From the NCBI RefSeq assembly GCF_001280015.1, contig NZ_LGDV01000233.1, positions 1 to 32,279 on the forward strand: 32,279 bases of DNA. The letters run 5' to 3'. Position 1 is the first letter of the stretch. Each line of letters starts with the position of its first letter. The stretch comes from Streptomyces sp. MMG1121. GTDB taxonomy: Bacteria > Actinomycetota > Actinomycetes > Streptomycetales > Streptomycetaceae. The notes under the pieces were generated by a model. That model searched no databases. It was not told the DNA's origin and saw only the letters and a list, made by a program, of their open reading frames with translations. This document shows positions 7,944-14,379 of this stretch, one piece after another. A program made the translations under genes and the position numbers.

Positions 7944-8966
7944 TTACTTGATCTTGTTGCCCGCCGAGCGCAGGTTCTTCGTCGCCTCGACGACACGCGC
8001 GGCCATGGAGGCCTCGGCCAGCTTGCCCCACGTACGCGGGTCGTAGGCCTTCTTGTTGCCGACCTCGCCGTCGACCTTCAGGACGCCGTCGTAGTTCGCG
8101 AACATGTGGCCCGCGACCGGACGGGTGAACGCGTACTGGGTGTCGGTGTCGAGGTTCATCTTCACGACGCCGTTCTCCAGCGCGGTCTGGATCTCCTGCT
8201 CGGTGGAGCCGGAACCGCCGTGGAAGACGAAGTCGAACGGGGCGGGCTTGCCGAACTTGGCGGCGACGCCGTCGTTCAGCTCCTTCAGCAGTTCGGGACG
8301 GAGCACGACGTTGCCCGGCTTGTACACGCCGTGCACGTTGCCGAAGGACGCGGCCAGCAGGTAGCGGCCCTTCTCGCCCAGACCGAGGGCCTCGACGGTG
8401 CGGATCGCGTCGTCGACCGTCGTGTACAGCTCGTCGTTGATCTCGTGCGAGACGCCGTCCTCCTCGCCGCCGGTCGGGGTGATCTCGACCTCGAGGATGA
8501 TGTTCGCCCGGCGGGCCAGCTCCAGCAGTTCCTGGGCGACGGCCAGGTTGTCGGCGAGGGTCTCGGCGGAGCCGTCCCACATGTGCGACTGGAAGAGCGG
8601 GTTGCGGCCGGCCTTCACCCGCTCCTCGGAGAGCGCGAGCAGCGGACGTACGTACCCGTCGAGCTTGTCCTTCGGGCAGTGGTCGGTGTGCAGCGCGATG
8701 TTGACCGGGTACTTCTCGGCGATGATGTGCGCGTACTCCGCGAGGGCGACCGCGCCCGTCACCATGTCCTTGCTGTACTGGCCGCCGAGGAACTCGGCAC
8801 CACCGGTCGAGATCTGGACGATGCCGTCGCTCTCCGCCTCCGCGAAACCGCGCAGCGCCGCGTTCAGGGTCTGGCTCGAGGTGACGTTGATGGCCGGGTA
8901 GGCGAACTTGCCTGCCTTCGCCCGGTCGAGCATCTCGTTGTAGACCTCGGGGGTTGCGATGGGCAT
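7944..8966 (-). CDS. fbaA: Fructose-bisphosphate aldolase, class II
   Basis: This 340-residue zinc-dependent aldolase interconverts fructose 1,6-bisphosphate with dihydroxyacetone phosphate and glyceraldehyde 3-phosphate in glycolysis and gluconeogenesis. Diagnostic segments are ALHTDHCPKD (first metal His and catalytic Asp), SHMWDGS, EVEITPTGGEEDGV, GNVHGVYKPG and VFHGGSGS (metal His residues), and NLDTDTQYAFTRPV for phosphate binding. It matches the class IIa length. ATG 8966 is preceded by AAGGAG at good distance. It is a single-gene unit, bounded downstream by the 14-bp hairpin and upstream by the pyrE terminator. Confidence 0.97.
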   Translation of the reverse strand: MPIATPEVYNEMLDRAKAGKFAYPAINVTSSQTLNAALRGFAEAESDGIVQISTGGAEFLGGQYSKDMVTGAVALAEYAHIIAEKYPVNIALHTDHCPKDKLDGYVRPLLALSEERVKAGRNPLFQSHMWDGSAETLADNLAVAQELLELARRANIILEVEITPTGGEEDGVSHEINDELYTTVDDAIRTVEALGLGEKGRYLLAASFGNVHGVYKPGNVVLRPELLKELNDGVAAKFGKPAPFDFVFHGGSGSTEQEIQTALENGVVKMNLDTDTQYAFTRPVAGHMFANYDGVLKVDGEVGNKKAYDPRTWGKLAEASMAARVVEATKNLRSAGNKIK

Positions 8967-9064
8967 CTGTCCGCTCCTTGTGTTGCGGGTGAGAGGTTCT
9001 GCGTTACGGCCCTGACCTAGACCTGAGGGGTGACGTCATCGTCGTCCCCATCTTTCCAGACATG

Positions 9065-9094
9065 CGGTGATGGTCGGCGCCCCGACCGTCACCG
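9065..9094 (-). terminator. Hairpin terminator after pyrE
   Basis: CGGTGATGGTCGG (9065-9077) and CCGACCGTCACCG (9082-9094) form a 13-bp stem with one non-Watson-Crick position and a 4-nt loop, 26 bp past the pyrE stop. It closes the epimerase-pyrE transcript. Confidence 0.7.
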
Positions 9095-9120
9095 GGCCAA
9101 GTCCAGGTCGAACCGCGCGG

Positions 9121-9669
9121 TCAGTCCAGACCCAGTTCATCCTTCGAGAAGGCGAACCGGTACGGAACACCCGCGCCGGCCTCGATCTTCTCGGCGGCGC
9201 CGGTCGCCCGGTCCACGATCGTCGCGACGGCGACGACCTCGGCGCCGGCCTCGCGCACGGCCTCCACCGCGGTGAGCGGTGAGCCGCCGGTGGTGGAGGT
9301 GTCCTCGACGACGAGTACGCGCCGGCCGGCGATGTCCGGGCCCTCGACCCGCCGCTGCATGCCGTGCGCCTTGGCGGCCTTGCGGACGACGAACGCGTCC
9401 AGCCGCTTCCCGCGCGCGGCGGCGGCGTGCAGCATGGCGGCCGCGACCGGGTCGGCACCCATGGTGAGGCCGCCGACCGCGTCGAACTCCAGGTCGGCCG
9501 TCAGGTCCAGGAGCACCTGGCCGACCAGCGGGGCCGCCTCCCCGTCGAGCGTGACGCGGCGCAGGTCGACGTAGTAGTCGGCCTCCAGACCCGAGGAGAG
9601 GGTCACCTTGCCGTGCACCACGGCCTTGTCCTTGATCTGCTGCAGCAGCGCGCCGCGTACGTCCGTCAT
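9121..9669 (-). CDS. pyrE: Orotate phosphoribosyltransferase
   Basis: This 182-residue cytosolic enzyme joins orotate to PRPP, giving orotidine 5'-phosphate in pyrimidine synthesis. The PRPP-binding loop VLVVEDTSTTGGS (about residues 117-129) is complete. The catalytic-loop region with VRKAAKAHGMQRRVEG and the N-terminal KVTLSSGLEADYYVDLR match the family. The length is normal for the actinobacterial type. It begins 10 bp after the stop of the aldose epimerase-like gene, so it is probably expressed with it. The ATG at 9669 has only a weak purine-rich stretch upstream, consistent with coupling. Confidence 0.96.
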   Translation of the reverse strand: MTDVRGALLQQIKDKAVVHGKVTLSSGLEADYYVDLRRVTLDGEAAPLVGQVLLDLTADLEFDAVGGLTMGADPVAAAMLHAAAARGKRLDAFVVRKAAKAHGMQRRVEGPDIAGRRVLVVEDTSTTGGSPLTAVEAVREAGAEVVAVATIVDRATGAAEKIEAGAGVPYRFAFSKDELGLD

Positions 9670-9679
9670 GCCTGCCAGC

Positions 9680-10468
9680 TTAAAGGCGCTGCCAGCTCCA
9701 GGTCGTCGTCGCCTCCAGCGGATCCACCGGGGTGACCAGGCGCGGCATGGTGTTCAGGCCGTTGGGCGGGCCGGTCTGCGGCTCCACGCAGACGGCCTCT
9801 GCCTGCTCGTCGTAGACGACGACCCACTCGTCGCGGCTCGTCACCTTCAGCTCCAGCTGTCCGGGCCAGGTGAGGGTGACGTCGACGCCGTCGGGCATGC
9901 CGAAGCAGTCGTCCCACGGGCCGGGCCTCGGGTCGATCCGCCGGCCGGTGGGCAGGTGGTCGTCGCCGCGCTCCTCCTGCCAGGCGGGCTTGAAGTCGAG
10001 CGTCACGTCCTCGCCGCCGAGGTTGCGGTGGAACCAGGGGTGCCAGCCGATCTGCGCCGGGAAGGAGTCGCCGGTCGCCTCGACGCCCATCGTCAGCGTC
10101 AGGCTGTCCTCGGTGAGCGTGACGATCTGGGTGACCCGGCCGGGGTGCGGCCAGGGGTCGACCAGGTCGTACGTGATCACCGCCTCGTTCTCCGTGACGC
10201 GCGCGACCTTCCAGGCGCCGTCGCGGGCGGTGCCGTGGATGGCGTGGGGCGGGGAGTTGAGCGGCATCTGACGGACGGTGGCGCCGTCCCGGAAGCGGCC
10301 GTTCTCGATCCGCCCGCACCACGGCACCATCGGGAAGCAGCCGAAGCGGTCCCCTTGGCGGAGCAGCTCCAGGGAGTCGACCTTGAGGCCGCTGATACGG
10401 CCGCCGTTGGCGGGGCTGACGCGTGCGGCCGCGTCGCCTGCTGTCAGCGTGATGTCTTCGTTACTCAC
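9680..10468 (-). CDS. Aldose 1-epimerase family protein
   Basis: This 262-residue protein has the galactose mutarotase-like beta-sandwich signature. Visible landmarks are SPANGGRISGLKVDSLELL, FPMVPWCGRIENGRF (sugar-binding Arg), PLNSPPHAIHGTARD (first conserved His), IGWHPWFHRN (second His) and the acidic C-terminal strand region. The family interconverts sugar anomers, but bacterial members act on varied hexoses or hexose phosphates, so the substrate is open. The start GTG 10468 has no Shine-Dalgarno. TACTGT lies 6 nt upstream, suggesting a leaderless mRNA. It precedes pyrE by 10 bp; the pairing looks like operon convenience rather than one pathway. Confidence 0.85.
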   Translation of the reverse strand: MSNEDITLTAGDAAARVSPANGGRISGLKVDSLELLRQGDRFGCFPMVPWCGRIENGRFRDGATVRQMPLNSPPHAIHGTARDGAWKVARVTENEAVITYDLVDPWPHPGRVTQIVTLTEDSLTLTMGVEATGDSFPAQIGWHPWFHRNLGGEDVTLDFKPAWQEERGDDHLPTGRRIDPRPGPWDDCFGMPDGVDVTLTWPGQLELKVTSRDEWVVVYDEQAEAVCVEPQTGPPNGLNTMPRLVTPVDPLEATTTWSWQRL

Positions 10469-10474
10469 GGGATG

Positions 10475-10480
10475 ACAGTA
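10475..10480 (-). promoter_or_regulatory. Leaderless-type -10 of the epimerase-pyrE unit
   Basis: TACTGT on the minus strand is followed by 6 nt and the GTG start at 10468, with no ribosome binding site. No good -35 is visible. Confidence 0.35.
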
Positions 10481-10528
10481 CTGGGGAGACCGGTCGCTGC
10501 TTCGGCTGCGGGCACGTCGCGGCCGGTC

Positions 10529-10548
10529 GCGCAGGTCCCCGCGCCCCT
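10529..10548. repeat. Copy of a common Streptomyces intergenic repeat motif
   Basis: The 20-mer starting GCGCAGGTCC and ending GCGCCCCT is one base from a string (GCGCAGTTCC...GCGCCCCT) that I recall recurring in gaps of many Streptomyces genomes, often after a GTCG-rich lead like the one here (10516-10528). It lies 8 bp past the SRPBCC gene stop, in the 87-bp gap before the epimerase gene. No role is known to me; it may act in termination or mRNA stability. Confidence 0.5.
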
Positions 10549-10555
10549 GGAAACC

Positions 10556-11305
10556 TCACCGGCGTCTGCGCAGTGCCCTGCCCACCACGATCGCCGACGC
10601 CAGCGCCAGCGCCGCCGCCGGTGCCGCCCAGCGCAGGGCCTGGTTCCCGGCGGCCGTCTGGGGTGCCGGGACCGGGGCGTAGCGGCCGCGGGGCGGGGCG
10701 TGGTCGACCTCCTCGGCGCTGCGGCCGATCATCGTGCGGCGTGCGTGCGCGGCCTCGGCGGGGGGTTCACCGGTGTCGGTGAAGTCCCCGGTGAGACGGT
10801 CGGCGGCGGGGTCCAGCGAGGGCGGCGGCACCTCGGTGTCGAAGACGGAGGCGGACTCGGTACGGCTCTCCTCCGCCGCCTCCACCGGCTCCGCCGCCAG
10901 GTTCTCCACGAAACGGTTCAGCAGGCGGACCGCCGCCGAACTCACCGCGTCCGCCGGGAGTTCGGCGATCCTGCCGTCCGTGTCGGCCGTGCCCTCGGCC
11001 GTCACCGTCGTACCACCCTCGGTGTCCGTGAGGCGCAGGGTGAGGGCGAGTTTCACGGTGCCGGTGCCGCGGGCCTCGGTCGCCTCCCCCTCCACGGCGT
11101 ACCCGCCGTCCTCGCGGGGCGTGATCCGCACCGCTCCCCGGTAGGTGACGGAGTGTCCGCCGACGCGCAGCTTCAGCCGGCCGGCGACCGGTTCGGCGCC
11201 GGCGTCCTGCTGGAGGCCGGGGACCGCCCGGGCGACTCGCGCGGGATCGGCCAGCGCGGCCCTGAGCCGCTCGGCGGGAACCGGAACGAAGACCTGGTGC
11301 TCCAT
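10556..11305 (-). CDS. SRPBCC (CoxG-like) domain protein with C-terminal membrane anchor
   Basis: Of 249 residues, the first 145 or so form an SRPBCC/carbon-monoxide-dehydrogenase-subunit-G-like domain (MEHQVFVPVPAERLRAALAD, PGLQ, VEGEATEARGTGTVKLALTL, LNRFVENLA). A Pro/Glu-rich linker of about 70 residues follows, then one membrane helix (ALRWAAPAAALALASAIVVG) and a basic tail GRALRRRR. This predicts a cytoplasmic lipid- or ligand-binding domain tethered at its C-terminus. No CO dehydrogenase genes are nearby, so the CoxG name does not imply that role. ATG 11305 has no Shine-Dalgarno, and TAGGCT lies 8 nt upstream, suggesting a leaderless or very short leader. Confidence 0.8.
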   Translation of the reverse strand: MEHQVFVPVPAERLRAALADPARVARAVPGLQQDAGAEPVAGRLKLRVGGHSVTYRGAVRITPREDGGYAVEGEATEARGTGTVKLALTLRLTDTEGGTTVTAEGTADTDGRIAELPADAVSSAAVRLLNRFVENLAAEPVEAAEESRTESASVFDTEVPPPSLDPAADRLTGDFTDTGEPPAEAAHARRTMIGRSAEEVDHAPPRGRYAPVPAPQTAAGNQALRWAAPAAALALASAIVVGRALRRRR

Positions 11306-11313
11306 GTCCGCTG

Positions 11314-11319
11314 AGCCTA
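11314..11319 (-). promoter_or_regulatory. Leaderless-type -10 of the SRPBCC gene
   Basis: TAGGCT on the minus strand ends 8 nt before ATG 11305. No ribosome binding site is present between them. Confidence 0.3.
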
Positions 11320-11359
11320 CCCATGAGCGGCCGGAACGTACCCTCGCACGACCGGCCGG

Positions 11360-13000
11360 TCAGTATCGCGGATGCACCAGCGTCGACGGCGGCAGTCCCA
11401 GGATCCGCGTCCCACGCGCCGCCGCCGCGTCCGCCGTCAGGCCGGCCTGGGTCAGGGTGTGCAGCCGTCCGGGGTCCAGGCGCAGCGGCGGCGGGCCGGC
11501 GGGGGCCGGGGCGGCCAGCAGGAAGCCCCAGTCGTGCGGGGCACGGGAGGCGCCGGCCGAGCGGTCGGGGCCGGCGGCGAAGCCGGAGTCGTGGCCGAGG
11601 ACCCGGTAGGGGGAGGTCGAGAAGCCCGCCGTACGCAGGGTCGCGGCGACCGTCCAGAACACGCGGGGGCGGGTGGTGACCGGTCCGGCGTGCACGACGA
11701 GCCGGCCGCCGGGGGCGAGGACGCGGCGGGCCAGGCCGTAGAACTCCTGGGAGTACAGCTTGGTGCTGGCGGTGATGCCCGGGTCGGGCAGGTCGGCGAT
11801 CACGACGTCGTACGCCGCCGGGGGCGCGCCGCGCAGCCAGCCGAAGGCGTCCGCCGTGACGACGTGGACGCGGGGATCGTCGTAGGCGTGGCCGTTGGCG
11901 GCGGACAGGCCGGGGTCGTGGCGGGCCAGCCGGACCAGACCGGCGTCGATCTCGACGAGGTCGAGGCGGCGCACCCCGCGCTCGCCCAGCACCTCGCGGG
12001 CGGCCAAGCCGTCGCCGCCGCCGAGGATCAGCACGCGCGCGTGCGGGCCGCCGGACAGGGCCGGGTGGACGAGGGCCTCGTGGTAGCGGCGTTCGTCGCG
12101 GCCGCCGACGCGGAGCCGGCCGTCGAGGAAGAGGTCGAGGGGCCTGCCGTCGGTGCCGCCGGCCAGGACGACCTCCTGCACACCGGTCTGTACGGCCACC
12201 CGGACGTCCTTGCCGTAGACGGCGTGCCGGGCCGCGCGTTCGAAGTCGTCGGTGAGGGCTGCCGCGGAGGCGAGGACGCCGAGGACGACGAGGCCGACGA
12301 CGAGCAGCGTCCAGCGGGCCCGGCGGGTCAGGTCGCGGCGGAACAGGCCGAGGACCAGGGCGCCGCCGGCGACGACGTTGACCGTGCCGGTGACCAGCGC
12401 ACCGGTCAACTGGCCCAGGAAGGGCAGCAGGAGGAAGGGGAAGGCCAGGCCGCCGACCAGCGCGCCGACGTAGTCCGCGGCGAACAGGTCGGCCACCGCG
12501 CCGCCCGCGTCCTGACGCCGGATGCGCTGGATCAGCTCCATCAGCAGCGGGACCTCGGCGCCGATGAGCAGGCCGATGGCGAGGGAGAAGGCGACCAGCA
12601 GAAAGCGCGGGCCGTCGGACCAGACCCCGCCCCAGCCGCCGGTCCAGGCGAAGACGGCGTACAGCGCCATCGCGCTGCATCCGCCGACGAGCGCGAGGGC
12701 GATCTCGATCGCGCCGAAGCCGGCGGCCGCGTGCCAGCGCAGCCGCTTGGCGGCGAGCGAGCCGACGCCCATCGCGAACACCATGACGGACAGCACGACC
12801 GAGGACTGGGTGACCGAGTCACCGATCAAGTACGAGGCGAACGCGACAAGTTCGAGCTCGTACACGAGTCCGCAGGCCGCGCAGACGAATACGCACACGA
12901 GGACCAGGAACCGCCCGGTGCCGGGCCGGACGGGCAGCCGGGCGGGCCCTGTCCAGTGGGGCGGGGCGCCCGGGGGCGCGGGGGCGTGCGGTTCGATCAC
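11360..13000 (-). CDS. Membrane-fused spermidine synthase-like protein (polyamine aminopropyltransferase family)
   Basis: This 546-residue protein has two parts. Residues 25-255 hold about seven hydrophobic helices ([22 protein letters not shown] onward, including [15 protein letters not shown]). Residues 260-520 form a spermidine-synthase-like domain with the nucleotide-binding loop [16 protein letters not shown], the acidic [23 protein letters not shown], and [12 protein letters not shown] in place of the usual D-S/T-x-D-P loop. The soluble family transfers aminopropyl from decarboxylated S-adenosylmethionine to putrescine. For membrane-fused members the substrate is less certain and methyltransfer is possible. 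GTG 13000 lacks a ribosome site; TAACGT lies 6 nt upstream. The upstream neighbour is DUF2617. Confidence 0.85.
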   Translation of the reverse strand: MIEPHAPAPPGAPPHWTGPARLPVRPGTGRFLVLVCVFVCAACGLVYELELVAFASYLIGDSVTQSSVVLSVMVFAMGVGSLAAKRLRWHAAAGFGAIEIALALVGGCSAMALYAVFAWTGGWGGVWSDGPRFLLVAFSLAIGLLIGAEVPLLMELIQRIRRQDAGGAVADLFAADYVGALVGGLAFPFLLLPFLGQLTGALVTGTVNVVAGGALVLGLFRRDLTRRARWTLLVVGLVVLGVLASAAALTDDFERAARHAVYGKDVRVAVQTGVQEVVLAGGTDGRPLDLFLDGRLRVGGRDERRYHEALVHPALSGGPHARVLILGGGDGLAAREVLGERGVRRLDLVEIDAGLVRLARHDPGLSAANGHAYDDPRVHVVTADAFGWLRGAPPAAYDVVIADLPDPGITASTKLYSQEFYGLARRVLAPGGRLVVHAGPVTTRPRVFWTVAATLRTAGFSTSPYRVLGHDSGFAAGPDRSAGASRAPHDWGFLLAAPAPAGPPPLRLDPGRLHTLTQAGLTADAAAARGTRILGLPPSTLVHPRY

Positions 13001-13006
13001 TCTGCG

Positions 13007-13051
13007 ACGTTACGTCACATACTCGGCACGCTTCGTCACCCACACGTGTGG
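13007..13051 (-). promoter_or_regulatory. Promoter and candidate operator of the spermidine synthase-like gene
   Basis: TAACGT on the minus strand (13007-13012) is 6 nt from the GTG start, a leaderless arrangement. A 12-bp perfect palindrome CCACACGTGTGG (13040-13051) is centred about 45 bp upstream of the presumed transcription start, where regulators commonly bind. Confidence 0.4.
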
Positions 13052-13079
13052 ATCTGGGGCCAGTTGAGGCGGCACGGGT

Positions 13080-13601
13080 TTATGCCACGGACGTCTTCGC
13101 CCGCGCGCCCACACGGGTGCGGGTGGCGACCAACTGCCCGTCCTGCGGGTAGGCGTGCCAGGTGCGCCAGTGCACCTGGCCCTCGTGACGCTGGGCCAGC
13201 ATCGCGGTGAAGGCGTGCGGGCTGCCGGGGAAGACGCCCGCGAGGCCGTGCGGATGGTCGGAGACGAGGGCGAGCAACTCCTGGGCGCGGCCCGCGAACG
13301 AGCCCGGCGTGAGCAGTTCGACGCGGGCGGCGAACTCGTACTCCCAGTCGCCGACGCGCTTGGCGACGCCGAGCGGCAGCGGGGTGCTGGAGCCGGGGAT
13401 GCACGCGACCGTCTCCGAGCAGCTGCCGTGCTCCTCCTCCAGCAGCACCTGGTGGGACGCGCCGAGCAGCCTCAACTGGAGTTTCGCGCCCGTGAGTTCG
13501 AGGTCGAGGGTGGCCAGGGCCGGCAGCGGCTCGCGTCCCAGGGCCCAGGCGAGGTCGGCGGCGCGCGTATCGGTATAGGTGGTGTTCAGGGTCGTGAGCA
13601 T
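13080..13601 (-). CDS. DUF2617 family protein
   Basis: This 173-residue protein matches the actinobacterial DUF2617 family: MLTTLNTTYTDTRAADLAWALG at the N-terminus, LELTGAKLQLRLLGASHQVLLE, and WEYEFAARVELLTPGSFA followed by LVSDHPHGLAGVFPGSPHAFTAM. It has no signal peptide or membrane segment and no obvious active site. The function is unknown to me. ATG 13601 is preceded by GCGGAG. It lies 79 bp upstream of the spermidine synthase-like gene in the same direction, but that gene has its own promoter signal, so the link is likely synteny. Confidence 0.82.
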   Translation of the reverse strand: MLTTLNTTYTDTRAADLAWALGREPLPALATLDLELTGAKLQLRLLGASHQVLLEEEHGSCSETVACIPGSSTPLPLGVAKRVGDWEYEFAARVELLTPGSFAGRAQELLALVSDHPHGLAGVFPGSPHAFTAMLAQRHEGQVHWRTWHAYPQDGQLVATRTRVGARAKTSVA

Positions 13602-13921
13602 GGATCGGCTCCGCTAACACACGATGAGGGGGAGGAGATCGGCCATGTCAGCCCAGCCGGCCCGGCCGGAGGAGGCAGTCTGCGGGACGTCCGAGGGGCT
13701 GCGTTGGCGTTTTAGAGGGAATCATGAACAGAGGGAACGCCACAGCGTTTTTACCCAACTTCGTGGGGTTTCCATCCCTCAGGGGGCTCCACAGTTCAAC
13801 TGTTCAACCATGGCGTACGCCTGGCGCGCGGCGGAAACGGGTGGCGCCCGCCGGCTGCCGTCGCCGGCGGACGCCCGTGTGCGGCCGGATGCGGTTCCCC
13901 CGAAAGCTCAGCTGCCCCGTG
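13602..13921. other. 320-bp intergenic region with an AT-richer core and several dyads
   Basis: No convincing gene is present. The stretch 13695-13810 is visibly richer in A/T than its surroundings. It contains AACGC-CACA-GCGTT followed by a T-run (13736-13753, plus-strand terminator-like) and the 13-bp palindrome ACAGTTCAACTGT (13791-13803), overlapping a GTTCAA-CT-GTTCAA direct repeat. A GGGGGAGGAG sequence followed by ATG at 13648 on the plus strand resembles a ribosome site, but its frame runs antisense through the next gene with poor codon use. The DUF2617 promoter should be here, and a small RNA is possible. Confidence 0.4.
13843..13875 (-). terminator. Hairpin downstream of the Cys/His-repeat protein gene
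   Basis: CCGCCGGC (13848-13855) and GCCGGCGG (13863-13870) pair across 7 nt and are extended by GGCG/CGCC beyond one mismatch. It lies about 50 bp past the stop at 13922. Confidence 0.55.
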
Positions 13922-14251
13922 TCAGCTGCCTCCGCCGCATCCGCCCCCGCCGCACGAGGATCCCCCGCCGCAGGAGTGACCGCCCCCGCAGGAGTGGCCG
14001 CCGCCGCAGGAGTGGTGGCCACCGCCGTGGTGCCCGCCGGACGAGCCCGAGTCGCCGCCGCCCGCCCACCAGCTGCTCGCGCCGGCGTCGTACGCACCCG
14101 AGGAGGACGACGACGAGGACGGGCGGTGCGCCCGGGACCGGCCGCCCTTGCCGAGCGACACCTTCGCCCGCCGGCTCCTGACCTGGCTCCTCAGCACCGA
14201 GACGATCACGAACGCGGCGACCGCCAACACGACGAGGATGACGATGCCCAT
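13922..14251 (-). CDS. Small single-helix membrane protein with Cys/His/Gly repeat tail
   Basis: This 109-residue protein starts with one membrane helix (GIVILVVLAVAAFVIVSVL, residues 2-20), then a basic stretch (RSQVRSRRAKVSLGKGGRSR), a Ser run (about 48-54) and a tail of about 45 residues made almost only of Gly, Ser, His and Cys. The tail holds an H-H-G-G-G-H-H element and about four six-residue units of the form H/S-S-C-G-G-G, with five cysteines in all. The layout could bind metal or stay disulfide-linked at the membrane. That is inference and I do not know a characterised family. ATG 14251 follows AAGGTGA at good spacing; the frame extends to 14335 without support. It is divergent from the aminotransferase gene. 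Confidence 0.7.
   Translation of the reverse strand: MGIVILVVLAVAAFVIVSVLRSQVRSRRAKVSLGKGGRSRAHRPSSSSSSSGAYDAGASSWWAGGGDSGSSGGHHGGGHHSCGGGHSCGGGHSCGGGSSCGGGGCGGGS
13943..14014 (-). repeat. Four 18-bp tandem coding units (H/S-S-C-G-G-G)
   Basis: Four consecutive 18-bp units, read on the minus strand as CAC/TCC-TCC/TCG-TGC followed by three Gly codons, encode the repeat tail of the small membrane protein. Differences are mostly synonymous Gly codons, so the repeat is kept at the protein level. Copy number may vary between strains. Confidence 0.7.
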
Positions 14252-14379
14252 GGGCGTCACCTTCTTTCCGTTCCCCCGAAACGGCCCCCCGTGGACCGTG
14301 CTGAACGGGGGATGCCCGGCCGCCGCGCGCCGCAAAGCAGAGTTGAGGAACTCCAGAGCTTGGGCGCAGGATGACCGGC

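Noticed and set aside
10556..11305. Carbon monoxide dehydrogenase subunit G as a functional name for the SRPBCC protein
   Set aside because: No CO dehydrogenase genes are nearby, and the domain family is broad. The name reflects fold similarity only.
11350..11361. Palindrome GACCGGCCGGTC at the spermidine synthase-like gene's stop
   Set aside because: It has no loop, so it cannot form a hairpin terminator, and GC-rich 12-bp palindromes arise by chance here.
10767..12680. 637-codon minus-strand ORF overlapping the SRPBCC and spermidine synthase-like genes
   Set aside because: It is an alternative frame of two real genes, almost all Arg, Pro and Gly.
13645..14181. Plus-strand ORF from ATG 13648 (or 13624) behind a good GGGGGAGGAG ribosome-site match
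   Set aside because: After about 20 codons it turns AT-rich and then runs antisense through the Cys/His-repeat gene as an Arg/Pro-rich shadow. A short leader peptide cannot be excluded, but nothing supports it.
14286..14311. CCCCCGT-N12-ACGGGGG repeat upstream of the aminotransferase gene
   Set aside because: It is only 7 bp of low-complexity C/G and lies in no position relative to a promoter that suggests function.
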